Shown here piece after piece: positions 9,015-17,630 of a stretch of DNA of 64,000 nucleotides (positions are counted from its first letter, which is position 1; the number at the start of each line of letters is the position of its first letter). The position numbers and the translations under genes were made by a program. This stretch comes from Desulfovibrio desulfuricans (lineage in GTDB: Bacteria > Desulfobacterota > Desulfovibrionia > Desulfovibrionales > Desulfovibrionaceae). The stretch covers positions 1-64,000 of the forward strand of contig NZ_JANFYZ010000005.1 in the NCBI RefSeq assembly GCF_024460775.1, written 5' to 3'. The notes beneath the pieces are model-generated. The model had not been told where the DNA came from. It searched no databases and was given only the letters and a program-made list of their open reading frames with translations.

Positions 9015-9515
9015 ATGCGGACTTTGTTTTTTCTGTCCCTTCTCATGCTCTGCCTGACGGTCACAGCCCAGGCTGAACCGCGCTCGTTTACGCTTTTCAG
9101 TGCCGACCTGCCCCAGGGCTGGGACGGCGAGGAAAAAATGGGCTTCAAATCGGGCAACCCCGATGAATGCATGCTGATTCTGGGCCTTTCCAACGAAAAG
9201 AAAGACGACTACGCCGCACTCATCAGCATTTTTGTTCTGCCCAATACTCAGAATGACGACAGCGCCTCCCTTGCCAACAAGCTGGCCCCCCTTCAGGCCA
9301 ACGCTTCCCAGCCCCGCCCCCAGGGGCCGTTCTGGACGTTCAACGGCGAACTGCGCAGCCAGGCCTTTCCCGCCCCCGGCGTGACCAAGGTCAACGCCAC
9401 TGCGGACAAGGTCATTATTGCCATTGTTCAGGATCCTGATCAGCGGGGGGCCGAAGCTGTTTTTGCCAGCCTCAAGGGCCTCACCCCCGAAACGCGCAAG
9501 CTGCTCGGCCAGTAA
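9015..9515 (+). CDS. Small exported protein of unknown function
   Basis: 166 residues beginning with a clear Sec signal peptide (MRTLFFLSLLMLCLTVTAQA, probable cleavage after AQA). The mature part is about 146 residues without a motif I recognise. GGAGGT at 9005-9010 fixes the ATG at 9015. It lies 77 bp after the membrane-protein gene and may be co-transcribed. A strong bidirectional terminator follows. Confidence 0.7.
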   Translation: MRTLFFLSLLMLCLTVTAQAEPRSFTLFSADLPQGWDGEEKMGFKSGNPDECMLILGLSNEKKDDYAALISIFVLPNTQNDDSASLANKLAPLQANASQPRPQGPFWTFNGELRSQAFPAPGVTKVNATADKVIIAIVQDPDQRGAEAVFASLKGLTPETRKLLGQ

Positions 9516-9560
9516 GCAGTATCCGCACATAGTTGACACGGCTTTTGAACAAGAGGCCGT

Positions 9561-9607
9561 AATGTAAAACACCGGCTGTCCTTTGCAGGCAGCCGGTGTT
9601 TTACATT
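9561..9607. terminator. Bidirectional intrinsic terminator
   Basis: A perfect 18-bp inverted repeat (9561-9578 and 9590-9607, containing AAAACACCGGCTG) with an 11-nt loop. Its A-rich and T-rich flanks let it end both the rightward exported-protein gene and the leftward ilvA. Confidence 0.9.
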
Positions 9608-9625
9608 GTTCAGCTTCAGGCGGGC

Positions 9626-11161
9626 TTATTCGTGCCAGCCCAGAAACATCTTGTAGGCATCGTTGTTGGATTCTTCCACATGCGGATAGCCCATGGCTTC
9701 AACACGCTTGAGAAAATCCTCAAAGGCTTCCTTCTTCTCATCGGGCGCTTCAAATCCCACAAGCACGCGGCCAAAATCCGCGCCGTGATAACGGTACTGG
9801 AACAACGAAATGCTGAAATCCACGCGCATGGCGTCCATAAAGTCGAGCAGCGCGCCGGGACGTTCGGGGAAGGTAAAGCGCAACAAACGCTCGTGCAGAA
9901 TCTGAGGCGCGTTGCCGCCCACCAGATGCCGCACATGCACCTTGGCCAGTTCGTTATCCGTGAGGTCAATGGCCTCAAAGCCCTTGCCGCGCAGTTCTTT
10001 CAGCACCTGGGCCACATCATCGCGCCCGTTGATCTTGATGCCCACCAGCACCCTGGCCTTTACCGGGTCGGAGTACCGGGTGCAGAGTTCCGTGATGTTG
10101 CGGCTGCCAAAAGAGGCGCACAACTGCCGGAAGCTGCCCACGGTTTCGGGGATGGTCACTGCCAGCAAGGCTTCGCGCTGGGCGCCTATTTCTGCACGGT
10201 CAACCACGTGGCTCAGGCGGTCAAAGTTCATGTTTGCGCCGCTCACAATGGCTACCAGGGTGGCATCATGCAGATCTCCCGCCTTGGCATAGGCCCGCAG
10301 GCCAGCCAGAGCGAGCGCGCCCGCAGGCTCGGCCACCACGCGGGTATCTTCAAAAATATCCTTGATAGCGCCGCAGATGGCGTCCGTCTCAACGGTGATG
10401 ATGTCGTCAAGCAGGTCGCGGCAGAGAACAAACGTTTCTTCACCCACCAGCTTGACGGCCACGCCGTCGGCAAACAGACCAACATCGTGCAGTTCCACGC
10501 GCTGCCCGGCCATGACGGAACGCCGCATGGCGTCAGAATCCACAGGCTCCACGCCGATGACGCGGATTTCAGGCCGCAGGTTCTTGATATAGGCGGCAAC
10601 GCCCGCCGCCATGCCGCCCCCGCCAATGGGGACAAACACGGCATGGATATCGCCTGGATGCTGGCGCAGAATTTCCATGGCAATGGTGCCCTGCCCTGCG
10701 ATGACATCCGGGTCGTCAAAGGGGGGGATGTACACGCAGCCTGTTTCCTGAATGAGATCAAGCGTATGCTGCCATGCATCGCTGAAGGATTCGCCGGAAA
10801 GCACAACCTGACCACCCAGCCGCTTCACAGCCTCGACCTTGATGGCGGGCGTGGTCACGGGCATGACGATGGTAGCTTCGCACCCCAGCTTGCGCGCGCC
10901 AAGGGCAACCCCCTGAGCATGATTGCCAGCCGAGGCGGTAATAATGCCCCTGCGCAGTTCTTCCTTGGTAAGGTGCGCCATCTTGTTGTAGGCGCCTCTG
11001 ATCTTGAAGGAAAAAACAGGCTGGAGGTCTTCGCGCTTGAGCAAAATATTATTGCCGGTGCGGCGCGAAAGACTGACCGCCTCGTCCAGGGGGGTTTCTA
11101 CCGCCACGTCGTACACGCGGCTCAAAAGGATACGGTTCAGGTATTCGCTGTGCTTGTCCAT
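9626..11161 (-). CDS. ilvA: Biosynthetic threonine dehydratase
   Basis: 511 residues. The catalytic half carries the PLP lysine at about Lys53 in SFKIRGAYNK, the SAGNHAQGVA loop and the glycine-rich GGGGMAAG cofactor site near 190. The C-terminal third holds two ACT-like regulatory domains. It deaminates threonine to 2-oxobutanoate, the first step of isoleucine synthesis. The two ACT-like domains and length match the isoleucine-inhibited biosynthetic enzyme rather than the short catabolic one. ATG 11161 is chosen with AAGGAC upstream. Confidence 0.95.
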   Translation of the reverse strand: MDKHSEYLNRILLSRVYDVAVETPLDEAVSLSRRTGNNILLKREDLQPVFSFKIRGAYNKMAHLTKEELRRGIITASAGNHAQGVALGARKLGCEATIVMPVTTPAIKVEAVKRLGGQVVLSGESFSDAWQHTLDLIQETGCVYIPPFDDPDVIAGQGTIAMEILRQHPGDIHAVFVPIGGGGMAAGVAAYIKNLRPEIRVIGVEPVDSDAMRRSVMAGQRVELHDVGLFADGVAVKLVGEETFVLCRDLLDDIITVETDAICGAIKDIFEDTRVVAEPAGALALAGLRAYAKAGDLHDATLVAIVSGANMNFDRLSHVVDRAEIGAQREALLAVTIPETVGSFRQLCASFGSRNITELCTRYSDPVKARVLVGIKINGRDDVAQVLKELRGKGFEAIDLTDNELAKVHVRHLVGGNAPQILHERLLRFTFPERPGALLDFMDAMRVDFSISLFQYRYHGADFGRVLVGFEAPDEKKEAFEDFLKRVEAMGYPHVEESNNDAYKMFLGWHE

Positions 11162-11407
11162 GAAAATGTCCTTGCGGGGCTTCGCGCATGGCCGCCCTTG
11201 CGGTCGAAAAACGCATTTTTGTAAGGCCAATCTTTATATACCCGCAAGAAATGCTTCTCAAGTGCTTACTTTTTAAAATTCGCGCTGCTTTTACGAACTT
11301 ACATTCTGTTTTTGACGCGTTTTTTCACGCGGCAGGGCACATCGGCCCAAGCTTGCCCCTCTGTTGCATATCTGTACAGCTACAGCACGTTGCGCTATGC
11401 TTGTCGA

Positions 11408-12118
11408 ATGACCGAACTGACTTCCGAATTTTCCCAGTCTGAAACGCATGGCCTGACCGAATACACGCCGCACATTTCAGTGCGCGCCGCAGGCCGCCTG
11501 TGGCGGCTCAGCCGGGCCGCCGACCTTGAGCAGCTTTGGGACGCCATGACGGCCTCGCCCGATGATTTTGATGATGAGCGGCTGCCCTACTGGACGGAAC
11601 TCTGGCCTTCAAGCGTTGCCCTGGCGGGCTGGCTTGCGCAGCAGCGGCAATGCATTGCCGGGCAGCACTGCCTGGATATAGGCTGCGGCCTGGGCCTCAC
11701 CGCCATGGTGGGCCAGTGGCTCGGCGCAAAAATGACTGCCATGGATTATGAGGAAGCCGCCCTGCACTTTGCGGCCCGCAACGCTGATATCAACGAAGTG
11801 CCGCAGCCGTTGTGGACAGTCATGGACTGGCGGCGGCCCGCCGTGCGGGCGCAGAGCATGCACCGCATCTGGGGCGGCGATATCATGTATGAAAAACGTT
11901 TTGTGGCTCCGGTGCTGCGCTTCCTTGACCATGCCCTCGCCCCTGATGGCGCGGCATGGGTGGCGGAGCCGGGCCGCACAGTGTACGATGCTTTTCTGCA
12001 CGCGCTGCAAAACGGCGGCTGGCAAGGTAGACGGGTGTATCACGAAACAGTGGATCCCCTTTACGCCCAGCCAGTGCCCGTTACCGTACACGTTTGGGAA
12101 ATCAGCCGCCGGGCCTGA
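11408..12118 (+). CDS. Class I SAM-dependent methyltransferase
   Basis: 236 residues. The SAM-binding motif I is CLDIGCGLGLTA (about residues 90-101), with acidic motif II around MDYEEAAL. The layout, with LPYWTELWPSSVALAGWL ahead of motif I, resembles the METTL21/Nnt1-like protein-lysine methyltransferase group. ATG 11408 is used because upstream in-frame sequence looks non-coding. Substrate unknown. It is transcribed away from ilvA. Confidence 0.75.
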   Translation: MTELTSEFSQSETHGLTEYTPHISVRAAGRLWRLSRAADLEQLWDAMTASPDDFDDERLPYWTELWPSSVALAGWLAQQRQCIAGQHCLDIGCGLGLTAMVGQWLGAKMTAMDYEEAALHFAARNADINEVPQPLWTVMDWRRPAVRAQSMHRIWGGDIMYEKRFVAPVLRFLDHALAPDGAAWVAEPGRTVYDAFLHALQNGGWQGRRVYHETVDPLYAQPVPVTVHVWEISRRA

Positions 12119-12175
12119 GTTCGGGGCGTTCTTCAACTACAGCAATCAGCCCTCACGGGCCATACGGGAAATACC

Positions 12176-12592
12176 ATGGGAAACCTGGCGCGCTTCGGCG
12201 TTTCTTTGGATGAAGATCTGCTGGAACCTTTTGACCAGCTGTGCAAACGCAAAAGCTATCCCAACCGTTCTGAAGCCATACGCGACCTTATCCGCAAGGC
12301 GCTGGTGGAAGAACGCTGGAGCAACGACGCCTCTGGCGCGGGTACGCTCACCCTGGTGTATGACCACCACAAAAACGATCTGGCCCGTCGGCTCATGACT
12401 ATCCAGCACGATGACCACGACCTTATTGTCACCACGCTTCACGTACACCTGGATCACTACAACTGCCTTGAGGTGCTGGTGCTCAAGGGCGAACCCAAGC
12501 GTTTGCGAGCCCTTGCCGACAAACTGATCTCCTGCCGCGGCGTCAAGCACGGCACTTTTACCGCTACTACTACAGGACAGGATCTGGCATAA
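12176..12592 (+). CDS. nikR: Nickel-responsive transcriptional regulator NikR
   Basis: 138 residues: an N-terminal ribbon-helix-helix DNA-binding domain ([15 protein letters not shown], residues 6-20) and a C-terminal ACT-like domain with all four nickel ligands, His78, His89, His91 and Cys97, in [12 protein letters not shown]. NikR represses nickel uptake when nickel is sufficient. Its stop codon overlaps the folE2 start by one base (TAATG at 12590-12594), so the two are almost certainly translated from one mRNA. No nickel transporter lies next to it in this window. Confidence 0.95.
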   Translation: MGNLARFGVSLDEDLLEPFDQLCKRKSYPNRSEAIRDLIRKALVEERWSNDASGAGTLTLVYDHHKNDLARRLMTIQHDDHDLIVTTLHVHLDHYNCLEVLVLKGEPKRLRALADKLISCRGVKHGTFTATTTGQDLA

Positions 12593-13371
12593 TGGAAGAC
12601 GTACAGAGCCACGCCCCGCAGGTTGCCCTGAATATTGACCGCGTGGGTGTTCGCGAGCTGAAGCTGCCCCTGCTGGTGCGCGACCGCTGCCAGGGGACGC
12701 AACAGACCGTGGCTACCGTAGACCTTGGGGTGGACTTGCCTTCATCCTTCAAAGGTACCCACATGAGCCGCTTTGTTGAGGCTCTGGAGCAATGGAACGA
12801 CGAGATCAGCTATCAGTCCGTGAGGCGGCTGCTGGTCAATATCAAGGAACGGCTTGGCGCGCAGCGGGCGTATGCCCGGTTCTGCTTTCCTTATTTTATT
12901 GTCAAAAAGGCCCCTGCCTCGGGCAGCCCGGCCACGGTTGCCTACGAATGCCGCCTGACAGGCGAGCTGGACGACAAAGGCCAGTCGTTTATTCTTGAAA
13001 CCGAAGTCCCGGTCATGACTGTCTGCCCCTGCTCCAAGGCCATCAGCCGCGAGGGCGCGCACAGCCAGCGGGCCATGGTGCGTATGCGTTTGCGCATGCG
13101 GGCTTTTTCGTGGCTAGAGGATTTCATCGACATCGCCGAAGAATCGGGATCTTCCGCCGTCTACACCCTGCTCAAGCGCGAAGATGAAAAATTCGTCACC
13201 GAGAGTTCCTTTGCCCGCCCCACCTTTGTGGAAGACGTGGTGCGCAACGTGGCGCAAAAGCTTACGGCCCACGGGCAGGTGGAGTGGTTCAGCGTAGAGG
13301 TGGAGAGCATGGAATCCATCCACAACCACAATGCCTTTGCCCGCATTGAGCGCGATCTCTCTGTTCGCTGA
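12592..13371 (+). CDS. folE2: GTP cyclohydrolase I type IB (FolE2)
   Basis: 259 residues of the COG1469 family, with the signature VCPCSKAIS placing the metal-binding Cys near residues 145-147, and the C-terminal [13 protein letters not shown]. The enzyme converts GTP to dihydroneopterin triphosphate, the start of folate and other pterins. FolE2 enzymes accept metals other than zinc, unlike FolE1. The gene starts inside the nikR stop codon, an intimate link with a nickel sensor. Confidence 0.93.
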   Translation: MEDVQSHAPQVALNIDRVGVRELKLPLLVRDRCQGTQQTVATVDLGVDLPSSFKGTHMSRFVEALEQWNDEISYQSVRRLLVNIKERLGAQRAYARFCFPYFIVKKAPASGSPATVAYECRLTGELDDKGQSFILETEVPVMTVCPCSKAISREGAHSQRAMVRMRLRMRAFSWLEDFIDIAEESGSSAVYTLLKREDEKFVTESSFARPTFVEDVVRNVAQKLTAHGQVEWFSVEVESMESIHNHNAFARIERDLSVR

Positions 13372-13551
13372 CATGCCTTGCTGACGCTGATTACACTGGC
13401 GCCTTGCGGCAGCATGCTCTGAGTAGGCGATAATACTCTGAAAACCTGCCTCGCCCCTTGATTGCAAAAAACCGCAATTACCCGCCAACCGGGCAAAAAA
13501 AAAGTTTTTGTATTCGGGTAATACTTGTGCTAGTTAAGCCGTAAGGTGTGA

Positions 13552-13950
13552 ATGATGAGTAGCAGTAGCCTACAGATCGGCGCATCAGCCTTGAATGCCT
13601 TTTCGTGGGGCACGGCTGTTACAGCGCATAATGTAGCCAACGTCAGTACGGCTGGTTTTGAGCCGCGCCGTGCCGTCTACTCCAGCAACGCCAACGATCA
13701 GGGCGTCAGTTTTGAAGCCGCGATGAAAGACGCGGGATCAAAAGTCGGACCCAGCTCGAACTGGAACGCCGCCAACGCCGTTCTTGATGTCACTTCCGGT
13801 ATTCCCCTGGAAGCATCCGCACCCAGCGGTACGGATCTTGCGCGGGAATTCACTCAGATGATCTCCACCCAGCACGCCTATGAGGCAAACGCGCAAGTAG
13901 TGCGCACCAGTGATTCCATGCTGGGTACGCTTTTAGACATCAAGGCTTGA
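13552..13950 (+). CDS. Flagellar rod/hook-type (FlgC/FlgG-like) protein, isolated
   Basis: 132 residues. The N-terminus has the rod/hook signature (SALNAFSWGTAVTAHNVANVSTAGFEPRR) and the C-terminus the matching TDLAREFTQMISTQHAYEANAQVVRTSDSML. These two helices co-assemble in axial flagellar proteins. At this length it is close to FlgC but with a short middle. No other flagellar gene is in the window. Strong intrinsic terminator immediately downstream; AAGGTG precedes the tandem ATG codons. Confidence 0.8.
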   Translation: MMSSSSLQIGASALNAFSWGTAVTAHNVANVSTAGFEPRRAVYSSNANDQGVSFEAAMKDAGSKVGPSSNWNAANAVLDVTSGIPLEASAPSGTDLAREFTQMISTQHAYEANAQVVRTSDSMLGTLLDIKA

Positions 13951-13962
13951 CCAACTACAGAC

Positions 13963-13987
13963 AAACGGGGTTATTCCCGTTTTTTTT
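13963..13987 (+). terminator. Intrinsic terminator after the flagellar rod-like gene
   Basis: AAACGGG-GTTATT-CCCGTTT stem followed by a run of T (13980-13987). Confidence 0.9.
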
Positions 13988-14037
13988 GCGTGACCCGCCG
14001 TTGCCTTGTGCTGCGGCGCAACCCACACGGAGTGCCG

Positions 14038-15216
14038 ATGGGTAGATGCCTGAAACTGTGTGCGCTGACTCTGGCTTGCGCCATGACCTTTGGCTGCGCA
14101 GTAAAAAACAACCAGCGTGATGACTACAGCACACAAGCGGAACAGCGTTTTCGCCGTTCGTATGAAGCTGCTTTTGACAACAACGAGCAGCAGGGCAGTC
14201 AGCAGCTTTTGCGCAAGGCACGGTCTGCCATCGGCACCCCATATGTTCCCGGCGGCATGTCGCCGGGCGGGTTTGACTGCTCGGGATTTGTCTGCTGGGC
14301 ATACAAAAGCGTTGGCGTGAGCCTGCCGCGCACCGCTCGTGAACAATCAGTTGTGGGTAAGCGCATCAATAATGTGGAAGATATGCAGGTTGGCGATATT
14401 GTCGCCTTCCGCCACCCCCGCCGGGGCTATCACACCGGCATCTATGTGGGCGACGGCAAGTTCATCCACAGCCCCCACCGCCGCACCACCGTGCGCGTCA
14501 ATTCTCTGGACGACCCCTATTTCAAAGGCACATTCCTCGGCGCCCGGCGCGTCAAGATGGACGGCACCGAAAATCTCGTGGCCGAAGCCCAGACCCGCCT
14601 GAACGACTACGCGGAAGAAAAGGCCGTGCGCGATATTTATCGCAGCCACAAGCCTTCCTCCCGCTCCAGCGTTGCCAGCAACGACGACCACAGAAAGGGC
14701 AGCAAGGATCGCGGCAAGGAAAAAGACAAAGACCGCTCCAGAGACAAAAATCCGTCCAAATCACGCGACCAGTTTGTGGAAGTGGCCAGTCTGGACAAGA
14801 AGCACTCCACCCGCAAAATCGAGGTGGAAAAAGCTGACAAGTCGTCCTCCAGGTCTTCAAGCAAGGCATCAGTAAAGGAAGACAAGTCAGACAAAAAGAG
14901 CAGCGCCTCTTCGTCCAAATCCGGTTCTTCAAAGGCTGAAGCTGAAAAGTTCGAGCGCAAGAGCGAGGCCCGCAAATCTGACGCCCCCAAGGCTGAAGCG
15001 CGCAAGACTGAAAGCCATAAGCCGGAAGCCGCCAAGAGCGACAGCAAGTCTGGCTCTTCCAAGTCCAGCGCCTCCAAGGGCGAATCTACCAAGCACGAAT
15101 CTGCCAAGTCTGAATCCGGCAAAAAGGACAAGAGTGACGGCAAGGTGGCTTCTTCCAAGTCTGACGATGGCAAAAGCAAAAAAACTCCCGCCAAAAACCG
15201 GGATAAGAATTCATAG
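14038..15216 (+). CDS. NlpC/P60 cell-wall lipoprotein with long basic Ser/Lys tail
   Basis: 392 residues. A lipoprotein signal ends at Cys20 (MTFGC). The NlpC/P60 domain spans about 58-170, with catalytic Cys81 in GGFDCSGFV, His132 in YHTGIYVG and a further His144 in FIHSPH; such enzymes cut peptidoglycan stem peptides. From about residue 195 the protein becomes a 200-residue low-complexity tail rich in Lys, Ser, Asp and Glu with repeated KSD, KAE and KSSS blocks, probably disordered and wall- or membrane-associated. CGGAG precedes ATG 14038. The tail length varies in such proteins and is unusual for an NlpC enzyme. Confidence 0.88.
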   Translation: MGRCLKLCALTLACAMTFGCAVKNNQRDDYSTQAEQRFRRSYEAAFDNNEQQGSQQLLRKARSAIGTPYVPGGMSPGGFDCSGFVCWAYKSVGVSLPRTAREQSVVGKRINNVEDMQVGDIVAFRHPRRGYHTGIYVGDGKFIHSPHRRTTVRVNSLDDPYFKGTFLGARRVKMDGTENLVAEAQTRLNDYAEEKAVRDIYRSHKPSSRSSVASNDDHRKGSKDRGKEKDKDRSRDKNPSKSRDQFVEVASLDKKHSTRKIEVEKADKSSSRSSSKASVKEDKSDKKSSASSSKSGSSKAEAEKFERKSEARKSDAPKAEARKTESHKPEAAKSDSKSGSSKSSASKGESTKHESAKSESGKKDKSDGKVASSKSDDGKSKKTPAKNRDKNS

Positions 15217-15226
15217 GACATAGTCG

Positions 15227-15739
15227 ATGCTTCCCAATATTTCTCCTGCAGAGACACTGAAAATGCTGCAGGATAACAAGGCTCGCCTTGTTGACGTGCG
15301 CGAGGCGGACGAACTCGCCGCCTTGCGCGTTCCCGGTGCCGAAGCGGCCCCCCTTTCGGTTATTTCGTGGATGGATCTGCGCCCCGCCACCGCTGAACTC
15401 CCCATCATATTTACCTGCAATTCCGGCAACCGCACCACCAAGAACAGCGACCTGCTGCAAAAGCTTGCGGCAGGCCCCGCATGGCAGATGGAAGGCGGCG
15501 TCAGCGCCTGGGCCAAACAGGGGCTTCCGGTGGAAACCTCCAAACAGACGCTGCCCATTTTTCGCCAGATTCAGATTGGCGCTGGCGGCCTGGTGCTGGC
15601 TGGAGTGCTCGGCTCCCTGGCGTGGCCCTCAATACTGTGGCTTTCGGCCTTTGTGGGCGCGGGGCTTGTGTTTGCAGGCGTGACAGGCTTTTGCGGTCTG
15701 GGCATACTGCTTTCGGCTATGCCCTGGAACAAAAAATAG
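15227..15739 (+). CDS. Rhodanese domain fused to a DUF2892-type membrane hairpin (YgaP-like)
   Basis: 170 residues. Residues 1-105 form a rhodanese domain with active Cys64 in FTCNSGNRT, which would carry a persulfide. Residues 110-165 form two membrane segments (DUF2892-type), holding the domain at the inner membrane as in E. coli YgaP. It follows the NlpC gene by 10 bp and precedes gluQ by 4 bp, so it is probably part of the same operon. In a sulfate reducer it may handle sulfane sulfur; this is inference. Confidence 0.85.
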   Translation: MLPNISPAETLKMLQDNKARLVDVREADELAALRVPGAEAAPLSVISWMDLRPATAELPIIFTCNSGNRTTKNSDLLQKLAAGPAWQMEGGVSAWAKQGLPVETSKQTLPIFRQIQIGAGGLVLAGVLGSLAWPSILWLSAFVGAGLVFAGVTGFCGLGILLSAMPWNKK

Positions 15740-15743
15740 TTTT

Positions 15744-16733
15744 ATGCACGCCGCGCCTGTTATTCGCGGCAGGCTGGCTCCCAGCCCTACCGGCTATATC
15801 CACCTTGGCAACGCCTGGGCCTTTTTGCTTGCATGGCTAGCCGCCCGGGCCAGCTCTGGCGAGGTGGTACTGCGCATTGAAGATATTGATCCGCAGCGCT
15901 CACGCCCCGAATACACCGCAGCCCTCATTGAAGACCTGACCTGGCTTGGCCTGGATTGGGATTATGGCCCGGACAAGCCGGAACCGGCTGGCGGATGCAT
16001 AGGGCCGTTTGAGCAAAGCCGCAGGGGCCAGTATTATACGGCGGCCATTGCGCAGCTTGAAAGCGCTGGGCTGACGTATCCGTGCTTTTGCACGCGCAAG
16101 GAATTGCGCAGCATGGCAGGTGCGCCGCATGTTGATGATGCTGGAGCGCCCTACCCTGGCACATGCCGCAGCCTGAATCAGGCGCAGCGGCAAGCCCTGC
16201 TGGAGTCAGGCCGCCGCCCCTGCCTGCGTTTGCGCTGCCCGGACGGGCCAGTCAATTTCACCGATACGGTATTTGGGCCGCAATCGTACACGCTGGCAGA
16301 CTGCGGGGGCGACTTTGCCTTGCGCCGCTCTGACGGCGTTGTGGCCTATCAGCTTGCCGTGGCCGTGGACGATGCGCTCATGGGCATAAATCAGGTGGTG
16401 CGCGGGCGCGACATCCTCATTTCAACGCCGAGGCAGATTGCTCTTCTCAAGCTCCTGGGCTATGGTGCTCCCGCTTATGCGCATGTGCCGCTGCTTCTGG
16501 ATGACGAGGGGGAACGCCTTGCCAAAAGGCACCAGAGCCTCGCGCTGCGCAACCTGCGGCAAATGGGCGCAGACCCGCGCAGAATAACCGGATTGCTCGG
16601 CGCGCTTGCCGGGTGCAATCCCGGCGGCAATGCCGCCAGCCCTGCGGAGCTGATGCCATATTTTTCGCTTTCGCGCCTTGATGGCGATGATATCCGCCTT
16701 GGGCGCGAGATGCTACGCGCGCTTGTGGCCTGA
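15744..16733 (+). CDS. gluQ: Glutamyl-Q tRNA(Asp) synthetase
   Basis: 329 residues, a truncated GluRS-like catalytic core without the anticodon-binding domain. Features are the HIGH-type motif in RLAPSPTGYIHLGN, a Cys pair (CFCTR) and a distant Cys that should bind zinc, and LAKRHQS in place of the KMSKS loop. GluQ attaches glutamate to queuosine at the tRNA(Asp) wobble position. The short length excludes GltX. It starts 4 bp after the rhodanese stop. Confidence 0.9.
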   Translation: MHAAPVIRGRLAPSPTGYIHLGNAWAFLLAWLAARASSGEVVLRIEDIDPQRSRPEYTAALIEDLTWLGLDWDYGPDKPEPAGGCIGPFEQSRRGQYYTAAIAQLESAGLTYPCFCTRKELRSMAGAPHVDDAGAPYPGTCRSLNQAQRQALLESGRRPCLRLRCPDGPVNFTDTVFGPQSYTLADCGGDFALRRSDGVVAYQLAVAVDDALMGINQVVRGRDILISTPRQIALLKLLGYGAPAYAHVPLLLDDEGERLAKRHQSLALRNLRQMGADPRRITGLLGALAGCNPGGNAASPAELMPYFSLSRLDGDDIRLGREMLRALVA

Positions 16734-16780
16734 CGGCCATTTGAATACAAACACCGCTCATGTAATGACAGAGGATGTTT

Positions 16781-17161
16781 ATGACCATGCAGAACCTGGA
16801 TCAGACCTTTTTGGACAAGATTTTTCCCGCTGGCCGTGCAGATGAATTTTTTGACGCGCTCTTTGGCGGCGCGGAAGAAGGCGCTTACGACATCGGCCTG
16901 GTTTGCCGCAGCGTTGAGCCGCAAAAGGCCAAGCTGGCTTTTGAACTGCGCCAGCGCCCCGGCAAGTGCCTTGCCTGCAACCTGACCTATGGACTGCCCC
17001 AGGTTTTTCAGCGGCACCCCATCCTGAATGTGGCTGGCGTTGCGCGCGATGTTGCCTCCCACCTCGGCTGGCCTGCGGAATCCACCAAGTGGAAGCTGGG
17101 GCACACGGAAGAAGTGAACCGCGAGCTGCACGTCATCCCCCTCGTGGTGGAATGCGCGTAA
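16781..17161 (+). CDS. Conserved-looking hypothetical protein
   Basis: 126 residues, soluble, with no domain I recognise. It contains the Cys pair CLACNL near residue 64 and ends in CA. The start is placed at ATG 16781 because GAGG (16771-16774) lies 6 nt upstream; ATG codons at 16775 and 16787 are alternatives. It follows gluQ by 47 bp on the same strand and ends 57 bp before tRNA-Thr. Confidence 0.6.
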   Translation: MTMQNLDQTFLDKIFPAGRADEFFDALFGGAEEGAYDIGLVCRSVEPQKAKLAFELRQRPGKCLACNLTYGLPQVFQRHPILNVAGVARDVASHLGWPAESTKWKLGHTEEVNRELHVIPLVVECA

Positions 17162-17218
17162 GCCGAGCAGACCTATCCGCTTGACAACGGCCCTGTTTTT
17201 TGGCACTTCATGTCGGTT

Positions 17219-17294
17219 GCCAGCTTAGCTCAGTTGGTAGAGCAGCTGATTCGTAATCAGCAGGTCAAGAGTTCAAGTCTCTTAGCTGGCTCCA
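17219..17294 (+). tRNA. tRNA-Thr (anticodon CGT)
   Basis: A 76-nt cloverleaf with acceptor stem GCCAGCT/AGCTGGC, encoded CCA end (17292-17294), D-arm GCTCAGTTGGTAGAGC and anticodon stem GCTGA/TCAGC around loop TTCGTAA. The anticodon CGT reads ACG codons. A TTGACA at 17181-17186 may be its -35. Confidence 0.95.
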
Positions 17295-17302
17295 CAGAAT
17301 TT

Positions 17303-17336
17303 AGCCCTCACGGTGAAAACCGCGAGGGCTTTTTTT
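17303..17336 (+). terminator. Intrinsic terminator after tRNA-Thr
   Basis: Stem AGCCCTC/GAGGGCT (17303-17309, 17324-17330) followed by six T. Confidence 0.88.
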
Positions 17337-17630
17337 GTTGGGGTAACGCCACCATGTTAAAAACAGCCCTACATCAAATGCCAGGACGCATTCTCTTGCT
17401 GGGGACTTCTCCTGAGCTCGGCCCTGCCCAAGCGCTAATACTGGTTGAGGGGGCAGGATGACTAAGATAAACTCTCTGACGTGCTGAAGTGCATCGCAAA
17501 TGCCTCCGATGAACCGGGTTTACCGCTGCCGAATATCTGCTGTTTGACGAACATCGCCTGCGTAAGGTGTTTGCTGGAATCAAGCTATTTCCAGAGTGAC
17601 AAGTCGAAAATTACGAAGGAAGAATAGATT
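17337..17630. other. Non-coding stretch after tRNA-Thr with a possible gene remnant
   Basis: No intact gene. One reading frame just before 17600 ends in protein-like sequence (FTAAEYLLFDEHRLRK and on to a stop) but is cut off upstream by a stop, as expected for the 3' scrap of a decayed gene. GC content falls toward the AT-rich flavin reductase that follows, so this may be an old insertion junction at the tRNA. Confidence 0.35.

Noticed and set aside
17187..17221. Sigma-54 promoter before tRNA-Thr (TGGCAC...TTGC)
   Set aside because: The two elements are 10 nt apart instead of 5, so the match is accidental.
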